Of a stretch of DNA of 7,819 nucleotides, positions 1 through 5,087 are shown in pieces. Where the stretch lies: contig CAJJMX010000068.1 in assembly GCA_905192935.1 (NCBI GenBank), positions 1 to 7,819 of the forward strand. The letters are read 5' to 3'. Below the pieces are notes generated by a model. It was not told the DNA's origin, ran no database searches, and saw nothing but the letters and a program-made list of their open reading frames with translations. Position numbers and translations under genes: made by a program. The DNA comes from an uncultured Mailhella sp. Lineage in GTDB: Bacteria; Desulfobacterota; Desulfovibrionia; Desulfovibrionales; Desulfovibrionaceae. How positions within the stretch are numbered: the first letter of the stretch is position 1; every line of letters begins with the position of its first letter.

Positions 1-170
1 AGGATCTGTGGCGGAGAATGCCGCCGCTTCTTGCCCGGCATGAGGTGCGTTTTCACTGGCTTAAGGGACACGCGGGCCATAAGGAAAACGAGCGCTGCGA
101 CGAGCTTGCCAGAGCGGAGGCTTCGAGAAGGGATCTTCCCGAGGACGTCGGCTTTTCCGAAAGTCTGTGA
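1..170 (+). CDS. rnhA: Ribonuclease HI, C-terminal fragment (5' end outside window)
   Basis: RNase HI degrades the RNA strand of RNA-DNA hybrids in the cytoplasm, for example R-loops and primer remnants. Frame 3 is open from the window edge to a TGA at 168-170, giving 55 complete C-terminal residues. They contain the family signature KGHAGHKENERCDELARA (visible residues 21-38). The first His of GHAGH (visible residue 23) corresponds to the catalytic His124 of E. coli RNase HI, and the Asp of ERCD (visible residue 33) to metal-binding Asp134. The tail after DELARA has about the same length as in E. coli and keeps an LPEDVGF-like ending, so the C-terminus looks complete. The first two acidic active-site residues lie upstream of the window and cannot be checked. 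The gene precedes prmC by 61 bases on the same strand. Confidence 0.93.
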   Translation, partial: DLWRRMPPLLARHEVRFHWLKGHAGHKENERCDELARAEASRRDLPEDVGFSESL

Positions 171-193
171 CGGGCATCCTCGGCCGTACCGGC

Positions 194-222
194 TTGTCCT
201 GACGCCTTTCCTGTGGTATGTT
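194..222 (+). promoter_or_regulatory. Candidate sigma-70-type promoter for prmC
   Basis: TTGTCC (194-199, 4/6 to the -35 consensus) is separated by exactly 17 bases from TATGTT (217-222, 4/6 to the -10 consensus). Transcription would begin near 229, only about 3 bases before the chosen prmC ATG at 232. This would give an essentially leaderless prmC mRNA and fits the absence of a Shine-Dalgarno sequence there. It is a pattern match only; prmC could equally be read through from rnhA. Confidence 0.3.
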
Positions 223-231
223 TGCCTCATT

Positions 232-1086
232 ATGACCAGACGTAAATGGAAAATACGTGCGGCTGCCGAACTTGCCGGAACGGAAGCTCCGGCGGTGGTG
301 GCCGCGCTGCTGCTTTGTCATGTTCTCGGCATAGACAAGGTGGCGCTTGTGGCCCATTCCGAAGAAGAAGTGCCTTCGGAGGCGGCGGAAAGGCTTGAGT
401 CCCTCCTTCAGCGACGCCTTTCTGGCGAACCTGTGGCGTATCTTCTGGGCTGTCGTGAGTTTTTCGGCCGCGATTTTCTTGTAGACTCCGGCACGCTGAT
501 CCCCCGTCCCGAAACGGAGCATCTTGTGGAAGAGGCGCTGGAGTTTTTCCATGACCGCAGGGATGTCCGCTTTCTTGATCTCGGCACCGGCAGTGGCTGC
601 ATTGCCGTCACTCTGGCGGCGGAGCGTCCTTCATGGCGGGGCGTGGCCGTGGACATATCGCCGGAGGCTCTGGCCGTGGCGCGCAGAAATGCCGAAAGAA
701 ACGGCGTGAAAGAGGCCGTGAACTTCCTGCATGCGGATTTTACGAAGCCTCTTCCCCTGGCTCCCCGCAGCTTTGATCTTGTCGTTTCCAATCCTCCCTA
801 CATCAGCGAAGAAGAATATGCCGGACTCGATGCCGGCGTCAGAAATTTTGAGCCGCGCTCCGCGCTCGTGCCCGGACCCGAAGGTCTGGAGCATCCCCGC
901 GCGGTGGAGGCGGCGGCCCGCGCCCTGCTCAAGGAAGGCGGCCTGTTTCTCATGGAACACGGGTACCTTCAGGGCGAAGCGTGCCGGGCATTGTGCCAGG
1001 CCGCATACTGGATGGATATGCGCACGGGGCGAGACCTTGCCGGAAAGGACAGATATCTTTTCGCGGTGAGGCGTTCCGGCGTGTAA
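232..1086 (+). CDS. prmC: Peptide chain release factor N5-glutamine methyltransferase PrmC (HemK)
   Basis: PrmC uses S-adenosylmethionine to methylate the Gln of the GGQ motif in release factors RF1 and RF2, which supports efficient translation termination. The 284-residue product has the usual PrmC length. An N-terminal helical substrate-binding domain (about 1-100) carries the family stretch GEPVAYLLGCREFFG (65-79) and RPETE (92-96). The Rossmann methyltransferase domain has the SAM loop DLGTGSG (116-122), an acidic residue ending the next strand (Asp141), and the catalytic NPPY (187-190). The open frame extends back to an ATG at 31, but those codons overlap rnhA and show no PrmC similarity. 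The ATG at 232 begins where family homology begins, although no Shine-Dalgarno sequence precedes it. lpxC follows after 61 bases. Earlier literature called this gene hemK and wrongly linked it to haem synthesis. Confidence 0.95.
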   Translation: MTRRKWKIRAAAELAGTEAPAVVAALLLCHVLGIDKVALVAHSEEEVPSEAAERLESLLQRRLSGEPVAYLLGCREFFGRDFLVDSGTLIPRPETEHLVEEALEFFHDRRDVRFLDLGTGSGCIAVTLAAERPSWRGVAVDISPEALAVARRNAERNGVKEAVNFLHADFTKPLPLAPRSFDLVVSNPPYISEEEYAGLDAGVRNFEPRSALVPGPEGLEHPRAVEAAARALLKEGGLFLMEHGYLQGEACRALCQAAYWMDMRTGRDLAGKDRYLFAVRRSGV

Positions 1087-1088
1087 AC

Positions 1089-1129
1089 CCCCGGACAATC
1101 CGGGGAAGCTTCGGCGGAATGTTCCGCCG
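1089..1129 (+). promoter_or_regulatory. Two tandem perfect hairpins in the prmC-lpxC gap
   Basis: Hairpin A is CCCCGGA (1089-1095), loop CAA, then TCCGGGG (1099-1105): seven G+C-rich pairs. Hairpin B is CGGCGGAA (1112-1119), then TG, then TTCCGCCG (1122-1129): eight complementary bases, with the innermost pairs probably forming part of the loop. Neither is followed by a T run, so they do not look like intrinsic terminators. They fill most of the 61-base gap and end 7 bases before the lpxC Shine-Dalgarno sequence AGGAG (1137-1141). They could stabilise or process the mRNA, or tune lpxC translation; function is inferred only from position. Confidence 0.5.
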
Positions 1130-1147
1130 GGCGTTCAGGAGATCATC

Positions 1148-1999
1148 ATGCCCCAGACCACTGTCGGCGGGATCGTCACATGCAGGGGGATTTCCCTTCA
1201 CTCCGGCCATGAAGTCAGCGTGGAGTTCCGGCCTGCTGCGGAAGATTCCGGCATCATTTTTCATATTCATTCCGAGGACGGCGTGCACCTTCTTTCGCCC
1301 CGTCCCGAGGCGGTGAGCACCACGGAACTTGCCACCACCATTACCGACGGCAAGGTGAGCGTGTCCACCATCGAACATGTGCTTGCCACCCTGAACGGTC
1401 TTGCCGTGGACAACGTGGAAGTGCACGTCTTCGGCGGAGAAGCCCCCATCCTCGACGGCTCGGCCATGGTCGTGGTGGACTCCCTGCTCAGTGTCGGTCT
1501 TCGTTCCCAGAGCGCGCCCCGGCGCGTGGCCAGGCTCACGCGGGAGTTTTCACTGGAAAAGGACGGCAGATCCATCGTGGCCCGTCCCTTTGACGGGTTC
1601 CGTGTGGATTACACCATACGCTTTCCCAGTCCCGTCATCGGGGAGCAGCATTTTGCCCTCACGATCACGCCTGAAAGCTTCGAAAAGGAAGTGGCTCCTG
1701 CGCGCACCTTCGGTTTTCTGAAGGAAGTGGAATACCTGCACAGTCGCGGCCTTGCCCGCGGAGGATCGCTGCAAAACGTGGTGGTCGTGGGAGACGACGG
1801 CGTGCTCAATAAGGAAGGTCTGCGTTTTCCCGATGAGTTCGTGCGCCACAAGATGCTGGATTTCATAGGCGACATGGCCATGCTCGGCCGTCCCCTGCTG
1901 GGCGATTTCACGGTTTCCTGCTCCGGACACGGGCACAACAATGCCTTCCTGCGCGAGCTTGTGCGGGGAGAGGGCCTTCTGGAAGACGTGGAAAGATGA
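1148..1999 (+). CDS. lpxC: UDP-3-O-acyl-N-acetylglucosamine deacetylase LpxC
   Basis: LpxC is the zinc-dependent cytoplasmic enzyme that removes the acetyl group from UDP-3-O-acyl-GlcNAc, the committed step of lipid A synthesis. The 283-residue product carries the complete active site: STIEHVLA with general base Glu76 and zinc ligand His77, HKMLDFIGD with zinc ligands His234 and Asp238, and SGHGHNN with His261 matching the catalytic His265 of E. coli. GEAPILDGSA (97-106) is a further conserved block. It is about 20 residues shorter than E. coli LpxC, mainly at the C-terminus, and has no obvious loss of core motifs. The start is supported by AGGAG at 1137-1141, six bases before the ATG. It is the last gene of the rnhA-prmC-lpxC run. 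In enterobacteria LpxC is controlled by proteolysis through its C-terminal tail; the short tail here may mean that differs. Confidence 0.97.
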   Translation: MPQTTVGGIVTCRGISLHSGHEVSVEFRPAAEDSGIIFHIHSEDGVHLLSPRPEAVSTTELATTITDGKVSVSTIEHVLATLNGLAVDNVEVHVFGGEAPILDGSAMVVVDSLLSVGLRSQSAPRRVARLTREFSLEKDGRSIVARPFDGFRVDYTIRFPSPVIGEQHFALTITPESFEKEVAPARTFGFLKEVEYLHSRGLARGGSLQNVVVVGDDGVLNKEGLRFPDEFVRHKMLDFIGDMAMLGRPLLGDFTVSCSGHGHNNAFLRELVRGEGLLEDVER

Positions 2000-2031
2000 G
2001 CCCGCAGCAGGGCTGCGTCCGCACGGAAGAG

Positions 2032-2075
2032 AGACCGTCCGGAATCCGGTATGACCGGAAGTGTCCCGGCGGTCT
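2032..2075 (+). other. Nested inverted repeats in the lpxC 3' region
   Basis: AGACCG (2032-2037) can pair with CGGTCT (2070-2075), enclosing a second hairpin, TCCGGT (2045-2050), loop ATG, ACCGGA (2054-2059). Together with the terminator at 2106-2135 this makes the lpxC 3' untranslated region potentially structured. No open frame of credible coding character lies between 2000 and 2105. It may be a folded 3' UTR or the source of a small RNA, or simply chance pairing in GC-rich DNA. Confidence 0.3.
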
Positions 2076-2105
2076 GAACCTGGTCGGTCATCTTGATTTT
2101 TGAGG

Positions 2106-2135
2106 AAGGGAGCGGTATGAGCCGCTCCCTTTCTT
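2106..2135 (+). terminator. Rho-independent terminator after lpxC
   Basis: AAGGGAGCGG (2106-2115), loop TATGAG (2116-2121), and CCGCTCCCTT (2122-2131) form a perfect 10-bp stem, followed on the + strand by TCTT and a pyrimidine-rich stretch. Orientation favours ending the rnhA-prmC-lpxC transcript. It lies 107 bases beyond the lpxC stop. On the - strand the tail is not T-rich, so it is a less convincing terminator for the ferritin gene that converges on it, though no better one is visible there. Confidence 0.85.
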
Positions 2136-2141
2136 GTCCTT

Positions 2142-2157
2142 CGGCTTTTCAAAGCCG
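2142..2157. repeat. Short palindrome between lpxC terminator and ferritin gene
   Basis: CGGCTTT (2142-2148) and AAAGCCG (2151-2157) are perfectly complementary around TC, giving a small hairpin 10 bases after the terminator stem. No T run follows on either strand. It lies in the 242-base convergent gap (2000-2241), which otherwise holds the structured lpxC 3' region and terminator and, between 2158 and 2241, nothing recognisable. Confidence 0.4.
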
Positions 2158-2241
2158 TGCAGTCTGTTCGTCCGTCGGGCGCTCATCCCGTGTTCCGACG
2201 TCTTTTAAGAACGCGGGGCGACTGTCTTTCGACGGTGCCTG

Positions 2242-2727
2242 TCATGCCCGCTCCTTGAGCTCGGCGTTCAGCAGATACAGGCTCCGTGCGTCTTCGCCGA
2301 AAAGATCGAACCTCGCGATGAGATCGCCGGTATTTTTCTCTTCCTCTCCCTGTTCGGCGATGAACCATTCCAGAAACTGACAGGTGCGGAAGTCGTCGGC
2401 GTCCCGGGCTTCCCGGTAGATGGAATGAATGAGTTCCGTGATGTGCTCTTCATGTCTGAGCGTGGCGGCAAGAGGTTCTCTGTTGTCCTTGAAGTCCACG
2501 AGCGGGGCCGCAATGGGGGCGAATTCCACGTCTATCCTGTTGTCCTGAAGATATTTCAGGATCTTCAGGGCATGATTCTGCTCTTCGCGGGCCTGCGCCT
2601 CGAACCAGTGGCTGAATCCGTCCAGACTTCTGCCCTGGTATAATCCTGCAATGGCCAGATAAAAGTACGCGGAGTAGAGTTCCTGATTGATCTGTTCCTT
2701 CAGCAGAGCTTCCACCTGTGGGTCCAT
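2242..2727 (-). CDS. ftnA: Bacterial non-haem ferritin (FtnA type)
   Basis: Ferritin oxidises Fe(II) and stores it as a mineral in a 24-subunit cytoplasmic shell, limiting iron-driven oxidative damage. The 161-residue product matches the usual length for bacterial FtnA. Ferroxidase residues appear in family spacing: Glu16 (in NQELYSAY), Glu49 and His52 (in REEQNH), Glu93 (in RHEEH), and Glu125, Gln126, Glu128 and Glu129 (in WFIAEQGEEEK). No bacterioferritin-type haem Met is evident at the expected place. The open frame extends upstream to 2928, into the SDR gene, but the ATG at 2727 is preceded by AAGGAG (2735-2740) seven bases away and begins exactly where ferritin homology starts. It lies downstream of the SDR gene on the same strand after a 130-base gap containing a promoter candidate. 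No Fur-like operator was recognised. Confidence 0.96.
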   Translation of the reverse strand: MDPQVEALLKEQINQELYSAYFYLAIAGLYQGRSLDGFSHWFEAQAREEQNHALKILKYLQDNRIDVEFAPIAAPLVDFKDNREPLAATLRHEEHITELIHSIYREARDADDFRTCQFLEWFIAEQGEEEKNTGDLIARFDLFGEDARSLYLLNAELKERA

Positions 2728-2778
2728 GTTGCCTCTCCTTTGTTGCGGAAGATGCGGAATTGCACCTTTCCATTCCAC

Positions 2779-2807
2779 AAGGTAGAGGCTTTCTTCTGAG
2801 TTGTCAT
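2779..2807 (-). promoter_or_regulatory. Candidate promoter for the ferritin gene
   Basis: Read on the - strand, ATGACA (2807-2802, 5/6 to the -35 consensus) is followed after 17 bases by TACCTT (2784-2779, 3/6 to the -10 consensus). Transcription would start near 2772, leaving a leader of about 45 bases that includes the AAGGAG ribosome site. It lies just downstream of the weak terminator at 2819-2840, consistent with a separate ferritin transcript. The -10 match is poor. Confidence 0.3.
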
Positions 2808-2818
2808 GGGTGACGGGG

Positions 2819-2840
2819 AAAAAACTCATGCCCTGAGGGC
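2819..2840 (-). terminator. Weak possible terminator after the SDR gene
   Basis: On the - strand GCCC-TCA-GGGC (2840-2830), followed by ATGAG and six T (2824-2819), lies 18 bases after the SDR stop. An alternative fold pairs CTCA with TGAG directly next to the T run. Either stem is only four pairs, so it would probably be leaky; the T run is the strongest part of the case. Confidence 0.35.
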
Positions 2841-2857
2841 CTATTGGAACAGCAGAT

Positions 2858-3688
2858 TCAGACTTTCGGACGCAGAGGACCGTAGCGCCAGGAGGCCGTT
2901 GCTCCTCCGTCGGCGAGAATGTCCGCACCGGTGATGAAAGCTCCCCTTTCGCTCAGCAGCAGTTCCGCGATGTTGGCAATTTCATCCGCCGTGCCGGGAC
3001 GTCTGGCGGGGCAGCGGGCAAACATGTCCTTGTAGAAGTCGCCGCGAGGACCGTTGAATTCATCCAGGGCAAGAGGCGTGACGATGATGCCGGGAGAGAT
3101 GGAATTGATGCGTGCTCCTCTTTCGCCCCATTTCACGGCTTCCGCCATGACGCGCTTTACATTGCAGCGCTTGGCAAGCTGATAGGCATGCAGGCTGTCA
3201 TGGATGTTTTCCGGGCGCAGCACGTCGAGCTTGAGCAGTTTGTCCGAAGGCGTGAGGGCAAGCGCTTCGTCCACCGCTTCGCCCAGGGCGGGAAGCCTGT
3301 GGCCGGACTGGCTGGAAATGGTGACTCCGGCGCCGCCCTCGGCAATGACTTTGCTCACCTCTTCAAGAAGCATGGCCGTGCCGTACAGATCCACGGAAAG
3401 TATGGTTTCTATGGAGGCCTGACTCGGCGATACTCCGGCGGCGTTTATGAACGTGACGAGCCTGCCTTGGGACAGAACGTTGTCGAGAAGGCGCAGAACG
3501 CAGTCGCGGGAAGCTATGTCCACGTGTGCCGCAGTCGCGTCGAATCCTGCGTCGCGCAGAATTTCAGTCGTCTTTCGGGCGTTTTCTTCCTTGTTGTCCG
3601 CCACAATGATTTTTTTGCCGTACCCTGTGCGTCTGGCTATGGCCATGCCGATTTGTCCGGCTCCGGTCAGCATTACGACATCTTTCAT
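2858..3688 (-). CDS. SDR-family NAD(P)-dependent oxidoreductase with enlarged active-site insert
   Basis: Short-chain dehydrogenase/reductases oxidise or reduce alcohol/carbonyl groups with NAD(P); the substrate here is unknown. The 276-residue product has the cofactor loop TGAGQIG (8-14), an acidic residue after the second strand (Asp31) that usually favours NAD(H), NAAG (82-85), the Ser strand VTISSQSG (122-129), the catalytic pair Tyr169-Lys173 (YQLAK), and the PG turn (199-200). The C-terminal end ITGADILADGGA is typical of the classical family. Ser and Tyr are separated by about 41-44 residues instead of the usual roughly 13, so about 30 extra residues (around 131-165) sit next to the active site. 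The start has AAGGAG at 3698-3703, nine bases upstream. From memory, close relatives occur in many gut bacteria as uncharacterised SDRs. It precedes the ferritin gene and is divergent from the MFS-ade operon. Confidence 0.9.
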   Translation of the reverse strand: MKDVVMLTGAGQIGMAIARRTGYGKKIIVADNKEENARKTTEILRDAGFDATAAHVDIASRDCVLRLLDNVLSQGRLVTFINAAGVSPSQASIETILSVDLYGTAMLLEEVSKVIAEGGAGVTISSQSGHRLPALGEAVDEALALTPSDKLLKLDVLRPENIHDSLHAYQLAKRCNVKRVMAEAVKWGERGARINSISPGIIVTPLALDEFNGPRGDFYKDMFARCPARRPGTADEIANIAELLLSERGAFITGADILADGGATASWRYGPLRPKV

Positions 3689-3719
3689 GGAAGAGGTCTC
3701 CTTTTCAGATATTCAAATT

Positions 3720-3748
3720 GCCGCATCATAGTTCCGATATGCTGCGGC
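3720..3748. promoter_or_regulatory. 29-bp imperfect inverted repeat, candidate operator
   Basis: GCCGCATCATA (3720-3730) and TATGCTGCGGC (3738-3748) match as inverted arms at 10 of 11 positions around a 7-base spacer. The site lies 31 bases upstream of the SDR start, in the 219-base gap between the divergent SDR and MFS genes. The left arm contains, on the - strand, TATGAT (3730-3725), a 5/6 match to a -10 element, though no convincing -35 precedes it. It could be a repressor or activator site for the SDR gene, or an mRNA hairpin if transcription starts further upstream. Confidence 0.5.
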
Positions 3749-3845
3749 GAACAGGTACAATGCTGTCTTTTTCTTGCCTGTTTCTTTCCCGGCAGACCCG
3801 ACGGTTCGGGAAGGCCGCAGGAAGGGGCAGCGCGTGCACATCCCT

Positions 3846-3874
3846 TTGACGCAACAGAGGATAAGGCTTACACA
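3846..3874 (+). promoter_or_regulatory. Candidate promoter for the MFS-ade operon
   Basis: TTGACG (3846-3851, 5/6 to the -35 consensus) is followed after 17 bases by TACACA (3869-3874, 3/6 to the -10 consensus). Transcription would start near 3881, leaving about 27 bases before the MFS ATG at 3908, enough to include AGG at 3898-3900 as ribosome site. The -35 is good but the -10 is weak. Confidence 0.35.
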
Positions 3875-3907
3875 TGAACTTTATTTCTTATGAGGTCAGG
3901 TGAACCT

Positions 3908-5086
3908 ATGGCGCTTTTTACAGGACTTCCCGCTTCCAAGAAACATGTGCTGCTCTTCATGGCCATGCTCAACTTCGGCTCCACTGTGGCCATGCAGGGC
4001 TGGACCATGCTGTACAACAACTTCGTGGTCAATTACGCCGGTCTTACTCCTGCCCAGAGCGGACTTGTGCAGGGCCTGCGCGAATTGCCGGGCCTTCTGG
4101 GCGTGACGCTCATTCTGTTCCTTTTCTTCATCAAGGAGCATAAGCTGGCGGCTCTCTCGGTCATGGCGGCGGGGCTCGGCACCATGCTCACGGGCTTTTT
4201 CCCTTCCTTCGTGCCCATCATCTTCACTAGCATGCTCATGTCCTTCGGCTTTCATTATTTCGAGGCCATGAACAACTCGCTGGCCATACAGCACTTCGAC
4301 CTTCGTCAGACCCCCATAGTCATGGGACGGCTCCGCGGACTGGTGGCGGGCGGCAGTCTCATGATTTCCATATTCGTGTTCATCTTTTCCGAAAAGCTGA
4401 GTTTCGTCTGGCTGTTCTTCGTGCCCGGAGCCGTGGGGCTCGTGCTCGGATTTCTCGGACTCGTGCATCCCATCACGGGAAGCAGCGCGCCCAGGCAGCG
4501 CAAAAGAATGCTGCCGCAGAAGCGCTACTGGCTCTTCTACGTGCTCAATCTTCTCATGGGCGGCCGTCGCATCGTGTTTTCGGTGTTCGCCGTGTTCCTC
4601 ATGGTGGAACAGTTCGGATTTTCGGTGCGCAGCGTGTCGCTCATGTTCATGTTCAACTACGCCGTGAACTGGCTGTTCAATCCCATGGTGGGCAAGATCA
4701 TCAACAGGCTCGGCGAGCGGCGTCTCATGACCATCGAGTACATCGCGGCCTTCATCATCTTTCTGGGCTATGCCACGACGAAGAACGAATATCTCATCGT
4801 GCTTCTCTATGTGTTCGACAGTCTGACCTTCAACTTCTCCATTGCGGTGCGGACCTTCTTCCAGAAGATCGCCTTTCCCGAAGATGCCGCGCCCAACATG
4901 GCCATAGCCCAGACCATCAACCATATCCCGGCCGTGACCATTCCTGCCGTCGGCGGCTGGATGTGGACGAGCTTCGGCTATCAGTCCGTGTTCCTCTTCG
5001 GCGCCGGGCTGACGGTGATGTCCCTTCTGCTCGCGCAGCTCGTGGACAGGGAAATCCGCAGGAAAAACACGCAGACAAGGGGATAG
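3908..5086 (+). CDS. MFS transporter, 12 predicted membrane helices, linked to adenine deaminase
   Basis: This looks like a major facilitator superfamily permease of the inner membrane; the substrate cannot be read from the sequence. From the ATG at 3908 it is 392 residues with about twelve hydrophobic segments (near 13-35, 52-74, 79-98, 101-122, 143-161, 165-187, 207-231, 240-262, 274-290, 295-318, 332-352, 358-378). A basic central loop (about 192-206, PRQRKR...QKR) separates the halves. The loop between helices 8 and 9 has a motif-A-like GKIINRLGERR (262-272), while the equivalent helix 2-3 loop lacks it. Polar residues inside helices include His116/Glu119 and Asp304. An in-frame ATG at 3890 has no Shine-Dalgarno sequence, whereas 3908 has AGG at 3898-3900. 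One base separates its stop from the ade start, so translation is probably coupled and purine-related transport is plausible but unproven. Confidence 0.85.
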   Translation: MALFTGLPASKKHVLLFMAMLNFGSTVAMQGWTMLYNNFVVNYAGLTPAQSGLVQGLRELPGLLGVTLILFLFFIKEHKLAALSVMAAGLGTMLTGFFPSFVPIIFTSMLMSFGFHYFEAMNNSLAIQHFDLRQTPIVMGRLRGLVAGGSLMISIFVFIFSEKLSFVWLFFVPGAVGLVLGFLGLVHPITGSSAPRQRKRMLPQKRYWLFYVLNLLMGGRRIVFSVFAVFLMVEQFGFSVRSVSLMFMFNYAVNWLFNPMVGKIINRLGERRLMTIEYIAAFIIFLGYATTKNEYLIVLLYVFDSLTFNFSIAVRTFFQKIAFPEDAAPNMAIAQTINHIPAVTIPAVGGWMWTSFGYQSVFLFGAGLTVMSLLLAQLVDREIRRKNTQTRG

Positions 5087-5087
5087 T

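Noticed and set aside
31..231. N-terminal extension of prmC by 67 codons from the ATG at 31
   Set aside because: It overlaps the real end of rnhA out of frame, has no PrmC similarity, and would make the protein far longer than the family; homology begins at 232.
1089..1129. Reading the prmC-lpxC hairpins as a terminator
   Set aside because: No T run follows either stem, and lpxC lies close downstream on the same strand with its own ribosome site.
2093..2380. 95-codon + strand frame downstream of lpxC
   Set aside because: It begins within the lpxC terminator region and overlaps the ferritin gene antisense; Ser/Arg-rich composition with no domain.
2728..2928. 67-codon N-terminal extension of the ferritin frame
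   Set aside because: It runs into the SDR 3' end and has no ferritin character; a good AAGGAG site marks the ATG at 2727 as the start.
3797..3810. CCCGA-CGGT-TCGGG hairpin in the divergent gap
   Set aside because: The five-pair stem has no T run on either strand and no clear relation to a start site; chance occurrence is likely in GC-rich DNA.
3188..3877. 229-codon + strand frame crossing the SDR gene and divergent gap
   Set aside because: It is mostly antisense to the SDR coding sequence with its conserved motifs, and shows no recognisable protein features.
3689..3907. Purine riboswitch ahead of the MFS-ade operon
   Set aside because: I looked because of the adenine deaminase link, but saw no purine-aptamer-like three-helix arrangement or conserved loop sequences in this gap.
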